Notes under the pieces: generated by a model
Seen by the model: the letters and a program-made list of their open reading frames with translations, nothing else
The model's database searches: none
What the model was told of the DNA's origin: nothing
Translations under genes and position numbers: made by a program
Assembly: GCA_011620275.1 (NCBI GenBank)
Contig: WOZK01000007.1
Span: 1-62,509, forward strand
Length of the DNA stretch: 62,509 nucleotides
Reading direction: 5' to 3'
Source of the DNA: Candidatus Omnitrophota bacterium
GTDB lineage: Bacteria > Omnitrophota > Gorgyraeia > Gygaellales > Profunditerraquicolaceae
Part shown: one piece after another, positions 43,963 through 51,087 of the stretch
Numbering within the stretch: the first letter of the stretch is position 1
How the letters are laid out: each line of letters opens with the position of its first letter

Positions 43963-45654
43963 ATGAATATATTGGGTATATCGTGTTTTTATCATGATTC
44001 CGCTGCCTGTCTTGTGCAGGACGGCAGGATAACGGCCGCCGCCTCCGAGGAACGGTTCAACCACAGTAAATGCTCTCCAGCATTCCCCTTAAATGCGATA
44101 AATTATTGTCTTCAGCACGCTGATTTAACGATGAAAGAAATCAACGCGGTGGGCTTTTATGAAAAACCGTTTCTTAAATTTTACCGTGTCCTATTGAGTC
44201 ACGCGAGGGCATACCCGTTCTCATTCGGCAGTTTCTGCCGGACATTGCCTGATTGGCTGGAGGAACGGCTTTTCTTCCCGCTGATACTGCGAAAAGAGCT
44301 TTGCTACGAAGGGAGGATCGTATTCATAAACCATCATTTGTCCCATGCGGCAAGCTCGTTTCTCGTTTCTCCGTTCGGTGAGGCGGCAATATTGACTGCT
44401 GACGGCGTGGGTGAATGGGCGAGCACCAGCTTCGGTGTCGGCAGTGGCGTGGATATTCGCATCGCTAAAGAGTTGCATTTTCCGAATTCACTGGGACTGT
44501 TCTACAGCGCGATTACCACTTATCTGGGATTCAAGGCTTTGACCGGCGAGGGCAAGGTGATGGGGCTGGCAGGTTACGGGTCCCCGGTATATGTAGATAG
44601 ATTCAAAAAGATGGTCATTGTCAGGTCAGACGGCAGTTTTATGTTGGATCAAAAGTATTTCGGATTTAATAAAGGCGGGAGAATGTATACCGAAAAACTG
44701 ATACAGACGCTGGGAAAGGAACGCCGCCCGCAGGACAAGGTCGAACAAAGGCATTGCGATGTCGCTGCCAGCCTGCAGAAAATCACCGAGGATATTCTGA
44801 TAAATATAGTCCGGAACGTGCACAAGGAAACCGGAATGAAGAAGCTTTGCTTGGCCGGAGGATTATTCCTGAATTGTGTAGCCAACGCTAAAATCTTAGA
44901 AGATACGCCGGTTGAGGAGCTATTCATTCAGCCCGCCGCCGGAGATAGCGGAGGGGCGTTGGGAGCGGCAGTTTATGTATATCACTATTTATCGCGAGAT
45001 AACCGCCGCACGGAGCTGAAAGACGTATATCTTGGGCCGGAGTTTTTCGATCGGGAGATCAAGAGGGCGTTTATTAACGGAGGTATCGTTTTTCGGGAGT
45101 ATGCCGATAACGAATTACTCAAATATATAGCCGGGCAGATCGCGCAGGATAGAATCGTCGGATGGTTTCAAGGAAGGATGGAGTTTGGCCCCAGGGCCTT
45201 GGGGAATCGTTCCATATTGGCGAATCCCTGCAATCCGCTGATGAAAGATTTGTTGAATTTGAAGGTGAAACGCCGGGAGGATTTCAGGCCGTATGCTCCA
45301 GCGGTGCTTGAAGAGCGGTGCGCCGAGTTTTTTGATGTGTGGCAACAGTCTCCGTTTATGCTGATAGCCGGAAGGGTCAAGAAAGAGAAAAAGGGTGTCA
45401 TACCCGCGGTTACGCATATTGATAATACCGCAAGGGTACAGATAGTTGATAAAGGTACTAATTCCCGCTTGCGCGGTTTGCTCAAGGAATTCGAAAATCT
45501 GACCGGCATCCCTTTATTGATAAATACTTCGTTCAATTTAAGGGGAGAACCGATCGTTTGCCGCCCAGAAGACGCAATAGACTGCTTCAATAGAAGCGGG
45601 ATGGATATCCTGGTCATGGGAAATTGTGTCGCGGAGAGAAATGGAATGTCTTAA
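43963..45654 (+). CDS. Carbamoyltransferase (NodU/CmcH family)
   Basis: 563 aa from the ATG at 43963, which gives the family start I-L-G-I-S-C-F-Y-H-D-S-A-A. The upstream frame from 43768 lacks similarity. N-terminal Kae1-like domain: N-H-H-L-S-H-A-A-S-S, G-E-G-K-V-M-G-L-A-G-Y-G, L-A-G-G-L-F-L-N-C-V-A-N. C-terminal YrdC-like part: G-W-F-Q-G-R-M-E-F-G-P-R-A-L-G-N-R-S and D-F-R-P-Y-A-P. It makes carbamoyl-AMP from carbamoyl phosphate and transfers carbamoyl to a hydroxyl, often on a sugar. Closes the locus of SGNH and sugar-amide enzymes. Confidence 0.92.
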   Translation: MNILGISCFYHDSAACLVQDGRITAAASEERFNHSKCSPAFPLNAINYCLQHADLTMKEINAVGFYEKPFLKFYRVLLSHARAYPFSFGSFCRTLPDWLEERLFFPLILRKELCYEGRIVFINHHLSHAASSFLVSPFGEAAILTADGVGEWASTSFGVGSGVDIRIAKELHFPNSLGLFYSAITTYLGFKALTGEGKVMGLAGYGSPVYVDRFKKMVIVRSDGSFMLDQKYFGFNKGGRMYTEKLIQTLGKERRPQDKVEQRHCDVAASLQKITEDILINIVRNVHKETGMKKLCLAGGLFLNCVANAKILEDTPVEELFIQPAAGDSGGALGAAVYVYHYLSRDNRRTELKDVYLGPEFFDREIKRAFINGGIVFREYADNELLKYIAGQIAQDRIVGWFQGRMEFGPRALGNRSILANPCNPLMKDLLNLKVKRREDFRPYAPAVLEERCAEFFDVWQQSPFMLIAGRVKKEKKGVIPAVTHIDNTARVQIVDKGTNSRLRGLLKEFENLTGIPLLINTSFNLRGEPIVCRPEDAIDCFNRSGMDILVMGNCVAERNGMS

Positions 45655-45889
45655 CGTTCCCGGCCAATCGGAATAACCCCCTGCAGTACTTTGTTAGAAA
45701 ACGGCTCAATTTAATGGTTTTATCGTAGAGAAGATGCGTTGAACCAAAATGAAATCAAAGATAATCAACGCATTGAAATACGCACAACGTTTCTAATGAC
45801 AATATGTTACAATAAGATGGCTTTGGGAAAGTAAGCACAAAGAAATAAATTTTAACAAGGTACTGCCCCTGCCTTATTGTCTATAAGAG

Positions 45890-45918
45890 TTGACAGACAC
45901 CACGCCATGTCTTATTAT
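45890..45918 (+). promoter_or_regulatory. Promoter of nikR
   Basis: TTGACA (45890-45895), 17-bp spacer, TATTAT (45913-45918), 86 bp before the ATG. Confidence 0.65.
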
Positions 45919-45921
45919 GAA

Positions 45922-45960
45922 TTTAATCAAACCGTAGAAATCCCCCGGCTTTCCGGACGG
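45922..45960 (+). repeat. TTTAATCAAACCG-type repeat, copy A
   Basis: Reads TTTAATCAAACCG, T, AGAAATCCCCC, GGCTTTCC, GGACGG. Copy B at 50861-50905 has the same blocks in the same order and strand, with an 8-base insertion. Both lie in short leaders in front of metabolic genes. Confidence 0.45.
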
Positions 45961-46003
45961 TTTTATCTTATTAAAAGACGGACTACAGACAAAGACAGTG
46001 TAA

Positions 46004-46417
46004 ATGGGTAATCTTATAAGGTTCGGAGTTTCCATAGAAAAACAACTGGTTTCCGGGTTCGACGCTCTGATACGAAAGCGTAAGTGCGGCAATCGGTCCG
46101 AGGCGATAAGGGATCTTATCCGCCGGGAACTGGTGGAGCAGGAATGGGCCGAGGATAATGTAGTCGCCGGGGCCATCACGCTTATTTACGATCATCATAA
46201 GCGCGAACTGTTAAGCAAGTTAACGGCGGTACAGCATAATTTTCAACATTTGATAATTGCCACTCAGCATATTCATCTCGATCACTCCAATTGTCTGGAG
46301 ATGATTGCCGCCAAAGGTAAGGCCGCGGAGATCAAAGAGCTTGCCGAACTTTTGCGATCCACCAAAGGAGTGAAGCATTTGGCCTTGAACGCCGCGACCA
46401 CCGGAAGAGGCGTGTAA
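46004..46417 (+). CDS. nikR: Nickel-responsive regulator NikR
   Basis: 137 aa. Ribbon-helix-helix DNA-binding part (1-45; L-I-R-F-G-V-S-I-E) and C-terminal ACT-like domain with Ni ligands His78, His89, His91 and Cys97, with exactly the 11-2-6 spacing of E. coli NikR. Nickel-bound NikR represses nickel uptake. The transporter genes follow after 90 bp with a dyad in between, so direct control is likely. The gene has its own consensus promoter. Confidence 0.93.
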   Translation: MGNLIRFGVSIEKQLVSGFDALIRKRKCGNRSEAIRDLIRRELVEQEWAEDNVVAGAITLIYDHHKRELLSKLTAVQHNFQHLIIATQHIHLDHSNCLEMIAAKGKAAEIKELAELLRSTKGVKHLALNAATTGRGV

Positions 46418-46434
46418 ATTTTTTTATTTTTTAG

Positions 46435-46459
46435 TAGCACAAGTATCGCTTTTGTGCTA
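46435..46459. promoter_or_regulatory. Probable NikR operator before the nickel importer
   Basis: TAGCACAA (46435-46442) and TTGTGCTA (46452-46459), perfect 8-bp arms, 9-bp centre. A TATCAT box (46458-46463) overlaps its right end. Its arms differ from the E. coli NikR GTATGA site, so identity rests on position. Confidence 0.55.
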
Positions 46460-46508
46460 TCATACGTCTCCTGGAGGTGGGAATAATAATCAACACAGGG
46501 GAGAAAAA

Positions 46509-47192
46509 ATGCATATACCCGACGGATACTTGGGACCCGCCACGAGCGGAGTGATGTATGCGGCGATGCTGCCTGTATGGGCGCTGGTTTCGCGGATGGT
46601 CAAAAAAACGCTTAAAAACCAACAGATCCCTTTGCTTGCCATCAGCGCTGCCTTCTGTTTCGTTATAATGATGTTCAACGTCCCCATCCCCGGAGGGACT
46701 ACCGGACACGCGGTAGGCGCGGTGCTGGCGGCTGTGCTTCTCGGCCCCTGGGCCGCCTGTATAGCGGTTACTGTGGCCCTGGTGGTCCAAGCCCTGCTTT
46801 TCGGCGACGGCGGCATAACCGCCATCGGCGCGAATTGTTTCAATATGGCGTTTGTCGAGGTCTTCGCCGGTTATTATATCTACAAGCTCATCAGCGGTAA
46901 TTCGCCTTCAACTTCCGGCCGCAGGGTTTTTTCCGCCGCCGTGGCCGGCTACCTGGCGTTGAACATAGCCGCATTGACTACGGCGGTGATGTTCGGCATA
47001 CAGCCTTTATTGTTCAGAACCCCGACAGGCCAGTCGTTGTATTGTCCTTACGGCCTTAATGTCGCCGTCCCGATGATGCTCGGCGAGCATTTATTGGTAT
47101 TCGGCTGGGTCGAGGCTCTTATCACAGCGCTGGTTGTCAAATATCTGCAAAAACAGGATCCTTCATTGATCGTTTCGGGAAAGGAGAGGTAG
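46509..47192 (+). CDS. cbiM: ECF nickel/cobalt importer substrate-binding subunit
   Basis: 227 aa from the ATG at 46509 (preceded by AGGGGAGA), which gives M-H-I-P-D-G-Y-L-G-P: His2 binds the metal, so this start is essential. Six or so membrane helices; P-G-G-T-T-G-H-A-V-G-A and F-G-D-G-G-I-T-A-I-G-A-N are typical of CbiM/NikM. It captures Ni or Co in the membrane. Proximity of NikR favours nickel, so nikM would be an equally good name. Confidence 0.92.
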   Translation: MHIPDGYLGPATSGVMYAAMLPVWALVSRMVKKTLKNQQIPLLAISAAFCFVIMMFNVPIPGGTTGHAVGAVLAAVLLGPWAACIAVTVALVVQALLFGDGGITAIGANCFNMAFVEVFAGYYIYKLISGNSPSTSGRRVFSAAVAGYLALNIAALTTAVMFGIQPLLFRTPTGQSLYCPYGLNVAVPMMLGEHLLVFGWVEALITALVVKYLQKQDPSLIVSGKER

Positions 47193-47195
47193 GGA

Positions 47196-47528
47196 ATGAG
47201 AACTACTTCTAAACTTTGGCTGGGATTGATTATATTGGCGTTTCTTTCTCCTCTGGGGTTTTTGCTTCCCGAATATTTTAAGGCGGGGGACGCCTGGGGA
47301 GAGTGGAGCGCGGAGACTCTGCAGGAATTAGCGGGATATGTCCCGCAGGGGTTTGCCAGGCTTTCCACTCTCTGGAGCGCTCCCGTTCCTGATTACGCCT
47401 TCCAGGGATGGGAAGAAAAAGGGCTGGGCAATCTGAGTTTCGCCTATATCTCTTCAGCGGTTATCGGGATCGGTATTACCGTGTCCCTAATTATGCTGTT
47501 GGGCAAACTGCTGACCAAAAAGGATTAA
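47196..47528 (+). CDS. Nickel/cobalt importer small subunit (CbiN/NikN, PDGLE-like)
   Basis: 110 aa, with hydrophobic helices at each end (7-24 and about 84-104) and an extracytoplasmic loop between. The loop has L-W-S-A-P-V-P-D-Y-A-F and a G-N-L-S-F-A-Y-I-S-S-A-V-I-G ending, as in PDGLE/NikN proteins that stimulate CbiM/NikM. It follows cbiM by 3 bp. Confidence 0.8.
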   Translation: MRTTSKLWLGLIILAFLSPLGFLLPEYFKAGDAWGEWSAETLQELAGYVPQGFARLSTLWSAPVPDYAFQGWEEKGLGNLSFAYISSAVIGIGITVSLIMLLGKLLTKKD

Positions 47529-47568
47529 GGCGCGTTTTCTCATAGGACCGTTTTTCTTCTTACGTCGA

Positions 47569-48543
47569 ATGGCTAAAAGAAAGATAATTCTCACCGGAGG
47601 GGCAGGGTTCATCGGCAGTTGTTTTCTCTGGAAACTCAACCGGGAAGGTATATACGATATAATCGTTGTCGACGACCTCGGCAGCGACGCCAAATGGTTG
47701 AACCTGCGCGGGAAGCGTTTTATGGATTACGTCCATAAAGACGATCTCCCTGGGCTGCTTGAGTCCGGAAAACTGGACGGTATCGGAACGATAGTCCATC
47801 TCGGCGCCTGCTCTTCCACCATGCGTACCGACGCCGGGTATTACCTTAAGAATAATTACGAGTATTCCAGGCGCCTCGCCGAGTGGGCGTTTGCCCATTC
47901 GGCGAAATTCATTTACGCTTCTTCGGCCGCCACTTACGGCGCCGGAGAAGGCGGCTACGGGGATGAAGAGGCGAGACTGCCTTATCTGAAACCGCTCAAT
48001 ATTTACGGTTACGCGAAACATCTTTTTGATCTCTGGCTGCTGCGCAACGGCTGTTTCAGGACGGCCACCGGCTTCAAGTTTTTCAACGTCTTCGGGCCTA
48101 ATGAATATCACAAGGCGGAGATGATGAGTTTGGTTTGCCGTAATTTCAAAGAGGCGGCCGCCGGCAGGCCGATACAGCTGTTCAAGTCTCACAATCCCGC
48201 GTATCAGGACGGCGGGCAAAAGAGGGATTTTATTTACGTCAAGGACGCCGTCGAGGTAATGTATTATTTCTTCCGGGAACGACGGAAAAGCGGTATATTC
48301 AATCTCGGCACAGGCGCGGCAAGAGACTGGAACGATCTGGCGCGCGCGGTCTTCGCGGCCGCCGGCCAAGCGGCCAAGATCGAGTATATAGATATGCCGG
48401 AGAACATAAGGCCGAGATATCAGTATTTCACGCAGGCCGATATCTCCAAATTAAGAGACGCCGGCTGCAGCCACGGATTTTCTTCCCTCGAGGATAGCGT
48501 GAAGGATTATGCTTCATATCTGGACAAGGAAGAATATTTATAG
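47569..48543 (+). CDS. hldD: ADP-L-glycero-D-manno-heptose 6-epimerase
   Basis: 324 aa extended SDR. Rossmann loop T-G-G-A-G-F-I-G-S (about 8-16), S-S-A-A-T-Y-G and catalytic Y-G-Y-A-K, then N-V-F-G-P-N-E-Y and K-R-D-F-I-Y-V-K-D. It produces the heptose used in LPS inner core, so the cell has LPS. The gene is inserted between subunits N and Q of the nickel transporter, which is unusual; no other LPS gene adjoins. Confidence 0.93.
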   Translation: MAKRKIILTGGAGFIGSCFLWKLNREGIYDIIVVDDLGSDAKWLNLRGKRFMDYVHKDDLPGLLESGKLDGIGTIVHLGACSSTMRTDAGYYLKNNYEYSRRLAEWAFAHSAKFIYASSAATYGAGEGGYGDEEARLPYLKPLNIYGYAKHLFDLWLLRNGCFRTATGFKFFNVFGPNEYHKAEMMSLVCRNFKEAAAGRPIQLFKSHNPAYQDGGQKRDFIYVKDAVEVMYYFFRERRKSGIFNLGTGAARDWNDLARAVFAAAGQAAKIEYIDMPENIRPRYQYFTQADISKLRDAGCSHGFSSLEDSVKDYASYLDKEEYL

Positions 48544-48575
48544 ATATCAATTCAGGTGCCCGCGTTTGCAATCAC

Positions 48576-49415
48576 ATGAGAAGAAGCCGCTTTATAGAAA
48601 AATCCCTGATGGGGACCGTTGCTTTTTTGAGAGAGTCGGTCTTCGCCGATGATTACGCTGCGAAGAAGGGTTTTCTGCAGGCGCGTGATCCGCGTTTCAA
48701 GACGGCGGCGGTGTTTTTTCTGGTACTATCGGTGCTTTTCGCGCGGGACATCCCGGCGATCGGCGTCATTTATCTTATAACGCTCTTGTCCGTTGGCTGC
48801 TCTTTCATCAACCCGGTGTTTTTTCTCTCCAGGACATGGTTTTTTATCCCGTTTTTTGCGCTTTTCATCGCGGGCCCCTCTATATTCAGCGTTTTTACTC
48901 CTGGAGAACCGCTGGCATCGTTAAGAATAGGCGGGTTTTTCCTACAAATAACGCGGCAAGGGGCGGCCGGCGCGCTTATTTTCTTTTCCAGGGTTCTCGT
49001 CTCGGTTTCCTTGTGCGTGTTGTTATCTCTGACAACAAAACATTTTGCGCTGCTTAAGGTCTTGAGGGTGTTCCGGGTGCCGCAGATATTCGTAATGACT
49101 CTGGGGATGTGTTACCGATATATCTTTCTTTTTATCGGCATAATACAGGATACCTACACGGCGATGAAAAGCCGCTGCGGTTACGCGGTCTCTCCGGTAA
49201 AGGGACAGAGAATCGTGGCCTGGAATATCGCCACTCTCTGGCAGCGTTCATACCAGATGCAGAACAGCGTTTATGACGCCATGCTTTCGCGCGGGTACAC
49301 CGGAGAGACATATTTGTACGGCGGATTCCGCGCCGGGGTGAAAGACGTTTTTATGCTGGCGGCTGCGGTGGTCATCTTCTTTTTTGTCCTATGGCAAACA
49401 TATTGTTCGAGCTGA
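48576..49415 (+). CDS. cbiQ: ECF nickel/cobalt importer transmembrane T subunit
   Basis: 279 aa with five to six hydrophobic helices. D-P-R-F-K-T near 39-44 and the coupling motif M-L-S-R-G-Y-T-G-E (about 237-245) are characteristic of CbiQ/NikQ. It joins the ATPase to CbiM. Overlaps the ATPase gene by 25 bp. It follows hldD after 32 bp. Confidence 0.9.
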   Translation: MRRSRFIEKSLMGTVAFLRESVFADDYAAKKGFLQARDPRFKTAAVFFLVLSVLFARDIPAIGVIYLITLLSVGCSFINPVFFLSRTWFFIPFFALFIAGPSIFSVFTPGEPLASLRIGGFFLQITRQGAAGALIFFSRVLVSVSLCVLLSLTTKHFALLKVLRVFRVPQIFVMTLGMCYRYIFLFIGIIQDTYTAMKSRCGYAVSPVKGQRIVAWNIATLWQRSYQMQNSVYDAMLSRGYTGETYLYGGFRAGVKDVFMLAAAVVIFFFVLWQTYCSS

Positions 49416-50203
49416 AACAGGCCGGTTATTCGTATTTCGGACGGTTCCCCGCCCTCTGTTCCGTAGACTTGACGATAATGCAGGGTTCCAAGATCTCCGT
49501 GATCGGAGCCAACGGCACCGGCAAGTCCACTCTGTTATCTATGCTGGACGCGCTCATATTTCCGGATGAGGGAAGCGTAAAGGCCTTTGGTATGCCCCTG
49601 AATGATAAAATGCAGGAAAATACCGATTTTACCATGGCTTTCCGCAGGAGAGTGGGGCTGGTCTTTCAGAATCCGGACATCCAGTTGTTTTGCCCGACGG
49701 TAAGGGATGATATAATGTTCGGCCCGCTCCAATTGCGGATGCGCGATTCGGAAGCTGCCAAGAGGCTGGATAAGGTAGTGACCGAGCTTAAGCTCGCATC
49801 CTTGCTGGACCGCTCTCCCTGTCAGCTCAGCATAGGAGAGAAGAAAAAGGTGGCGATCGCCTCGGTGCTTGTCATACAGCCGGAGGTGCTCCTTTTGGAC
49901 GAACCGACCGCCGGACTGGATCCGCAGACCACGCGCGACATTATAGATATCCTTGTCTCCGAGAACCTGTCTGGTACCACTCTGGTCACAGCCACGCACG
50001 ATCTGCACATAATCGAGGAGATTGCGGACACGGTGTACGTTTTCGGCCGGGAAAGGAACATAATCCGCAGCGCGCCTCCGGAAGAGGTGCTGTCCGACCG
50101 GACGTTCCTGCAGGCACATAATCTCGTGCATATTCACCGCCACAGACATAAGAATGCCGGCGTCTCGCACGCGCATCAGCACGATGTAAAACACCACCAT
50201 TAA
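49391..50203 (+). CDS. cbiO: ECF nickel/cobalt importer ATPase with His-rich tail
   Basis: 270 aa. Walker A G-A-N-G-T-G-K-S-T, signature L-S-I-G-E-K-K (L-S-x-G-E variant common in ECF ATPases), Walker B V-L-L-L-D-E-P-T-A-G-L-D and H-loop A-T-H-D. The last 24 residues hold 11 His (H-I-H-R-H-R-H ... H-A-H-Q-H ... H-H-H), a likely metal store or sensor, favouring nickel. Overlap with cbiQ couples translation. Confidence 0.92.
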   Translation: MANILFELKQAGYSYFGRFPALCSVDLTIMQGSKISVIGANGTGKSTLLSMLDALIFPDEGSVKAFGMPLNDKMQENTDFTMAFRRRVGLVFQNPDIQLFCPTVRDDIMFGPLQLRMRDSEAAKRLDKVVTELKLASLLDRSPCQLSIGEKKKVAIASVLVIQPEVLLLDEPTAGLDPQTTRDIIDILVSENLSGTTLVTATHDLHIIEEIADTVYVFGRERNIIRSAPPEEVLSDRTFLQAHNLVHIHRHRHKNAGVSHAHQHDVKHHH

Positions 50204-50482
50204 TTAAGATGCTGAAATCCCGGATGCCGGGTATTTGTATCGTCTCTTGTTTATCGGTAATTGGAGATTGGAAGGCGAAATTAGACCACAATCGAGAATT
50301 TTCATCGAATCAAATCTCGACTCTCGATTGCTCTGTGCGCTGTCTAAAAAGCTTACTGAACAGCGCATCCCCCCTCCATCATCCCCTTCGGATGACAGGG
50401 AAGATTATCACCCCTCTTTCATCCTCCCCATCAAGGGGAGGAAAGATTGGTTGGGGGCTGTTGGTTACCGTAGCCGTTGCCG

Positions 50483-50501
50483 AATTAAGTATTGTGTCCC
50501 C
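50483..50501 (-). repeat. GGGGACAC-type dispersed repeat, copy 2
   Basis: On the reverse strand it reads GGGGACACAATACTTAATT, one base different from 19321-19339. Confidence 0.45.
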
Positions 50502-50504
50502 GGA

Positions 50505-50533
50505 TTGACAGCCGCTTTTCTTTGTGTTATAAG
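50505..50533 (+). promoter_or_regulatory. Promoter of the cupin gene
   Basis: TTGACA (50505-50510) and TATAAG (50528-50533), 17-bp spacer, with TTGTGT before the -10, nearly identical to promoters at 29056 and 36042. Confidence 0.65.
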
Positions 50534-50541
50534 CAGTGATC

Positions 50542-50865
50542 ATGGATAAGCCCGCTATATTTAAAGTAGCGTTGAGAAAAAGGAGCCGGTTTCAACGCCT
50601 GCTGAAAGGCCGGCCGCAGACTTCGGGAATGAAATCAGGACAGGTGAGGCTTTCTCCGGGGGAGGAAATAGGCGGGCACGATACCGAATGCAAGGAAGAG
50701 ATATTGGTAATTCTCGAAGGCATGGCTACGATTTATCGGGAAGGCCGTTACCGCGCGAAAGTCCGGGCTCCGGGCATTGTTTATATCCCGGCGCACACTT
50801 TTCACAATGTCCGCAACCGCGGCAAATCACTCCTCAGATACATTTACGTCGTCTCTCCGGTTTAA
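50542..50865 (+). CDS. Small cupin-fold protein
   Basis: 107 aa from the ATG at 50542. Cupin motif 1 G-G-H-D-T-E-C-K-E-E-I-L-V-I-L-E-G (about 44-60) and motif 2 G-I-V-Y-I-P-A-H-T-F-H-N-V-R-N (about 79-93), with His/Glu metal ligands in place. Substrate unknown. The promoter start would lie only a few bases before the ATG, so the message is nearly leaderless; no good ribosome site is seen. The phosphoketolase gene follows after about 220 bp. Confidence 0.75.
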   Translation: MDKPAIFKVALRKRSRFQRLLKGRPQTSGMKSGQVRLSPGEEIGGHDTECKEEILVILEGMATIYREGRYRAKVRAPGIVYIPAHTFHNVRNRGKSLLRYIYVVSPV

Positions 50866-50905
50866 TCAAACCGCAGAAATCCCCGGCTTCCCTGAACCCG
50901 GACGG
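50861..50905 (+). repeat. TTTAATCAAACCG-type repeat, copy B
   Basis: Matches 45922-45960 in block order. Here it begins within the stop codon of the cupin gene, and CGGTTT (50858-50863) with AAACCG (50868-50873) forms a small hairpin. It lies about 185 bp before the phosphoketolase start. Confidence 0.45.
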
Positions 50906-51087
50906 CCTTGGGGGCGGCCTTTTCCCTCTGGCCTGTCAGCCTTTACGGTGGTAGAATGAAAACACTTCCGGTATCTTTCGACACGGGATTGTTCGAGGAA
51001 GAAAGCTACTGCTAAGGCTTGTCGAAAGAGCTCATCCCGGGGAGCTTCATATCTCTGAAGACAGCCGTTCTTGAAAGGAGGCGTGAG

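Larger units (their letters stand above)
45655..46003. other. 349-bp intergenic region before nikR
   Basis: Holds the nikR promoter and repeat copy A (both listed). A 34-codon frame from the ATG at 45907 is open, but it overlaps that repeat and lacks a clear ribosome site; I do not call it a gene. Confidence 0.45.
50204..50541. other. 338-bp structured intergenic region
   Basis: No gene. It contains a 9-bp inverted repeat CAATCGAGA/TCTCGATTG (50289-50297 and 50322-50330), a hairpin TCCTCCCC/GGGGAGGA with 5-base loop (50423-50443), a GGGGACAC-type repeat in reverse (50483-50501) and a promoter (50505-50533). Confidence 0.6.
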
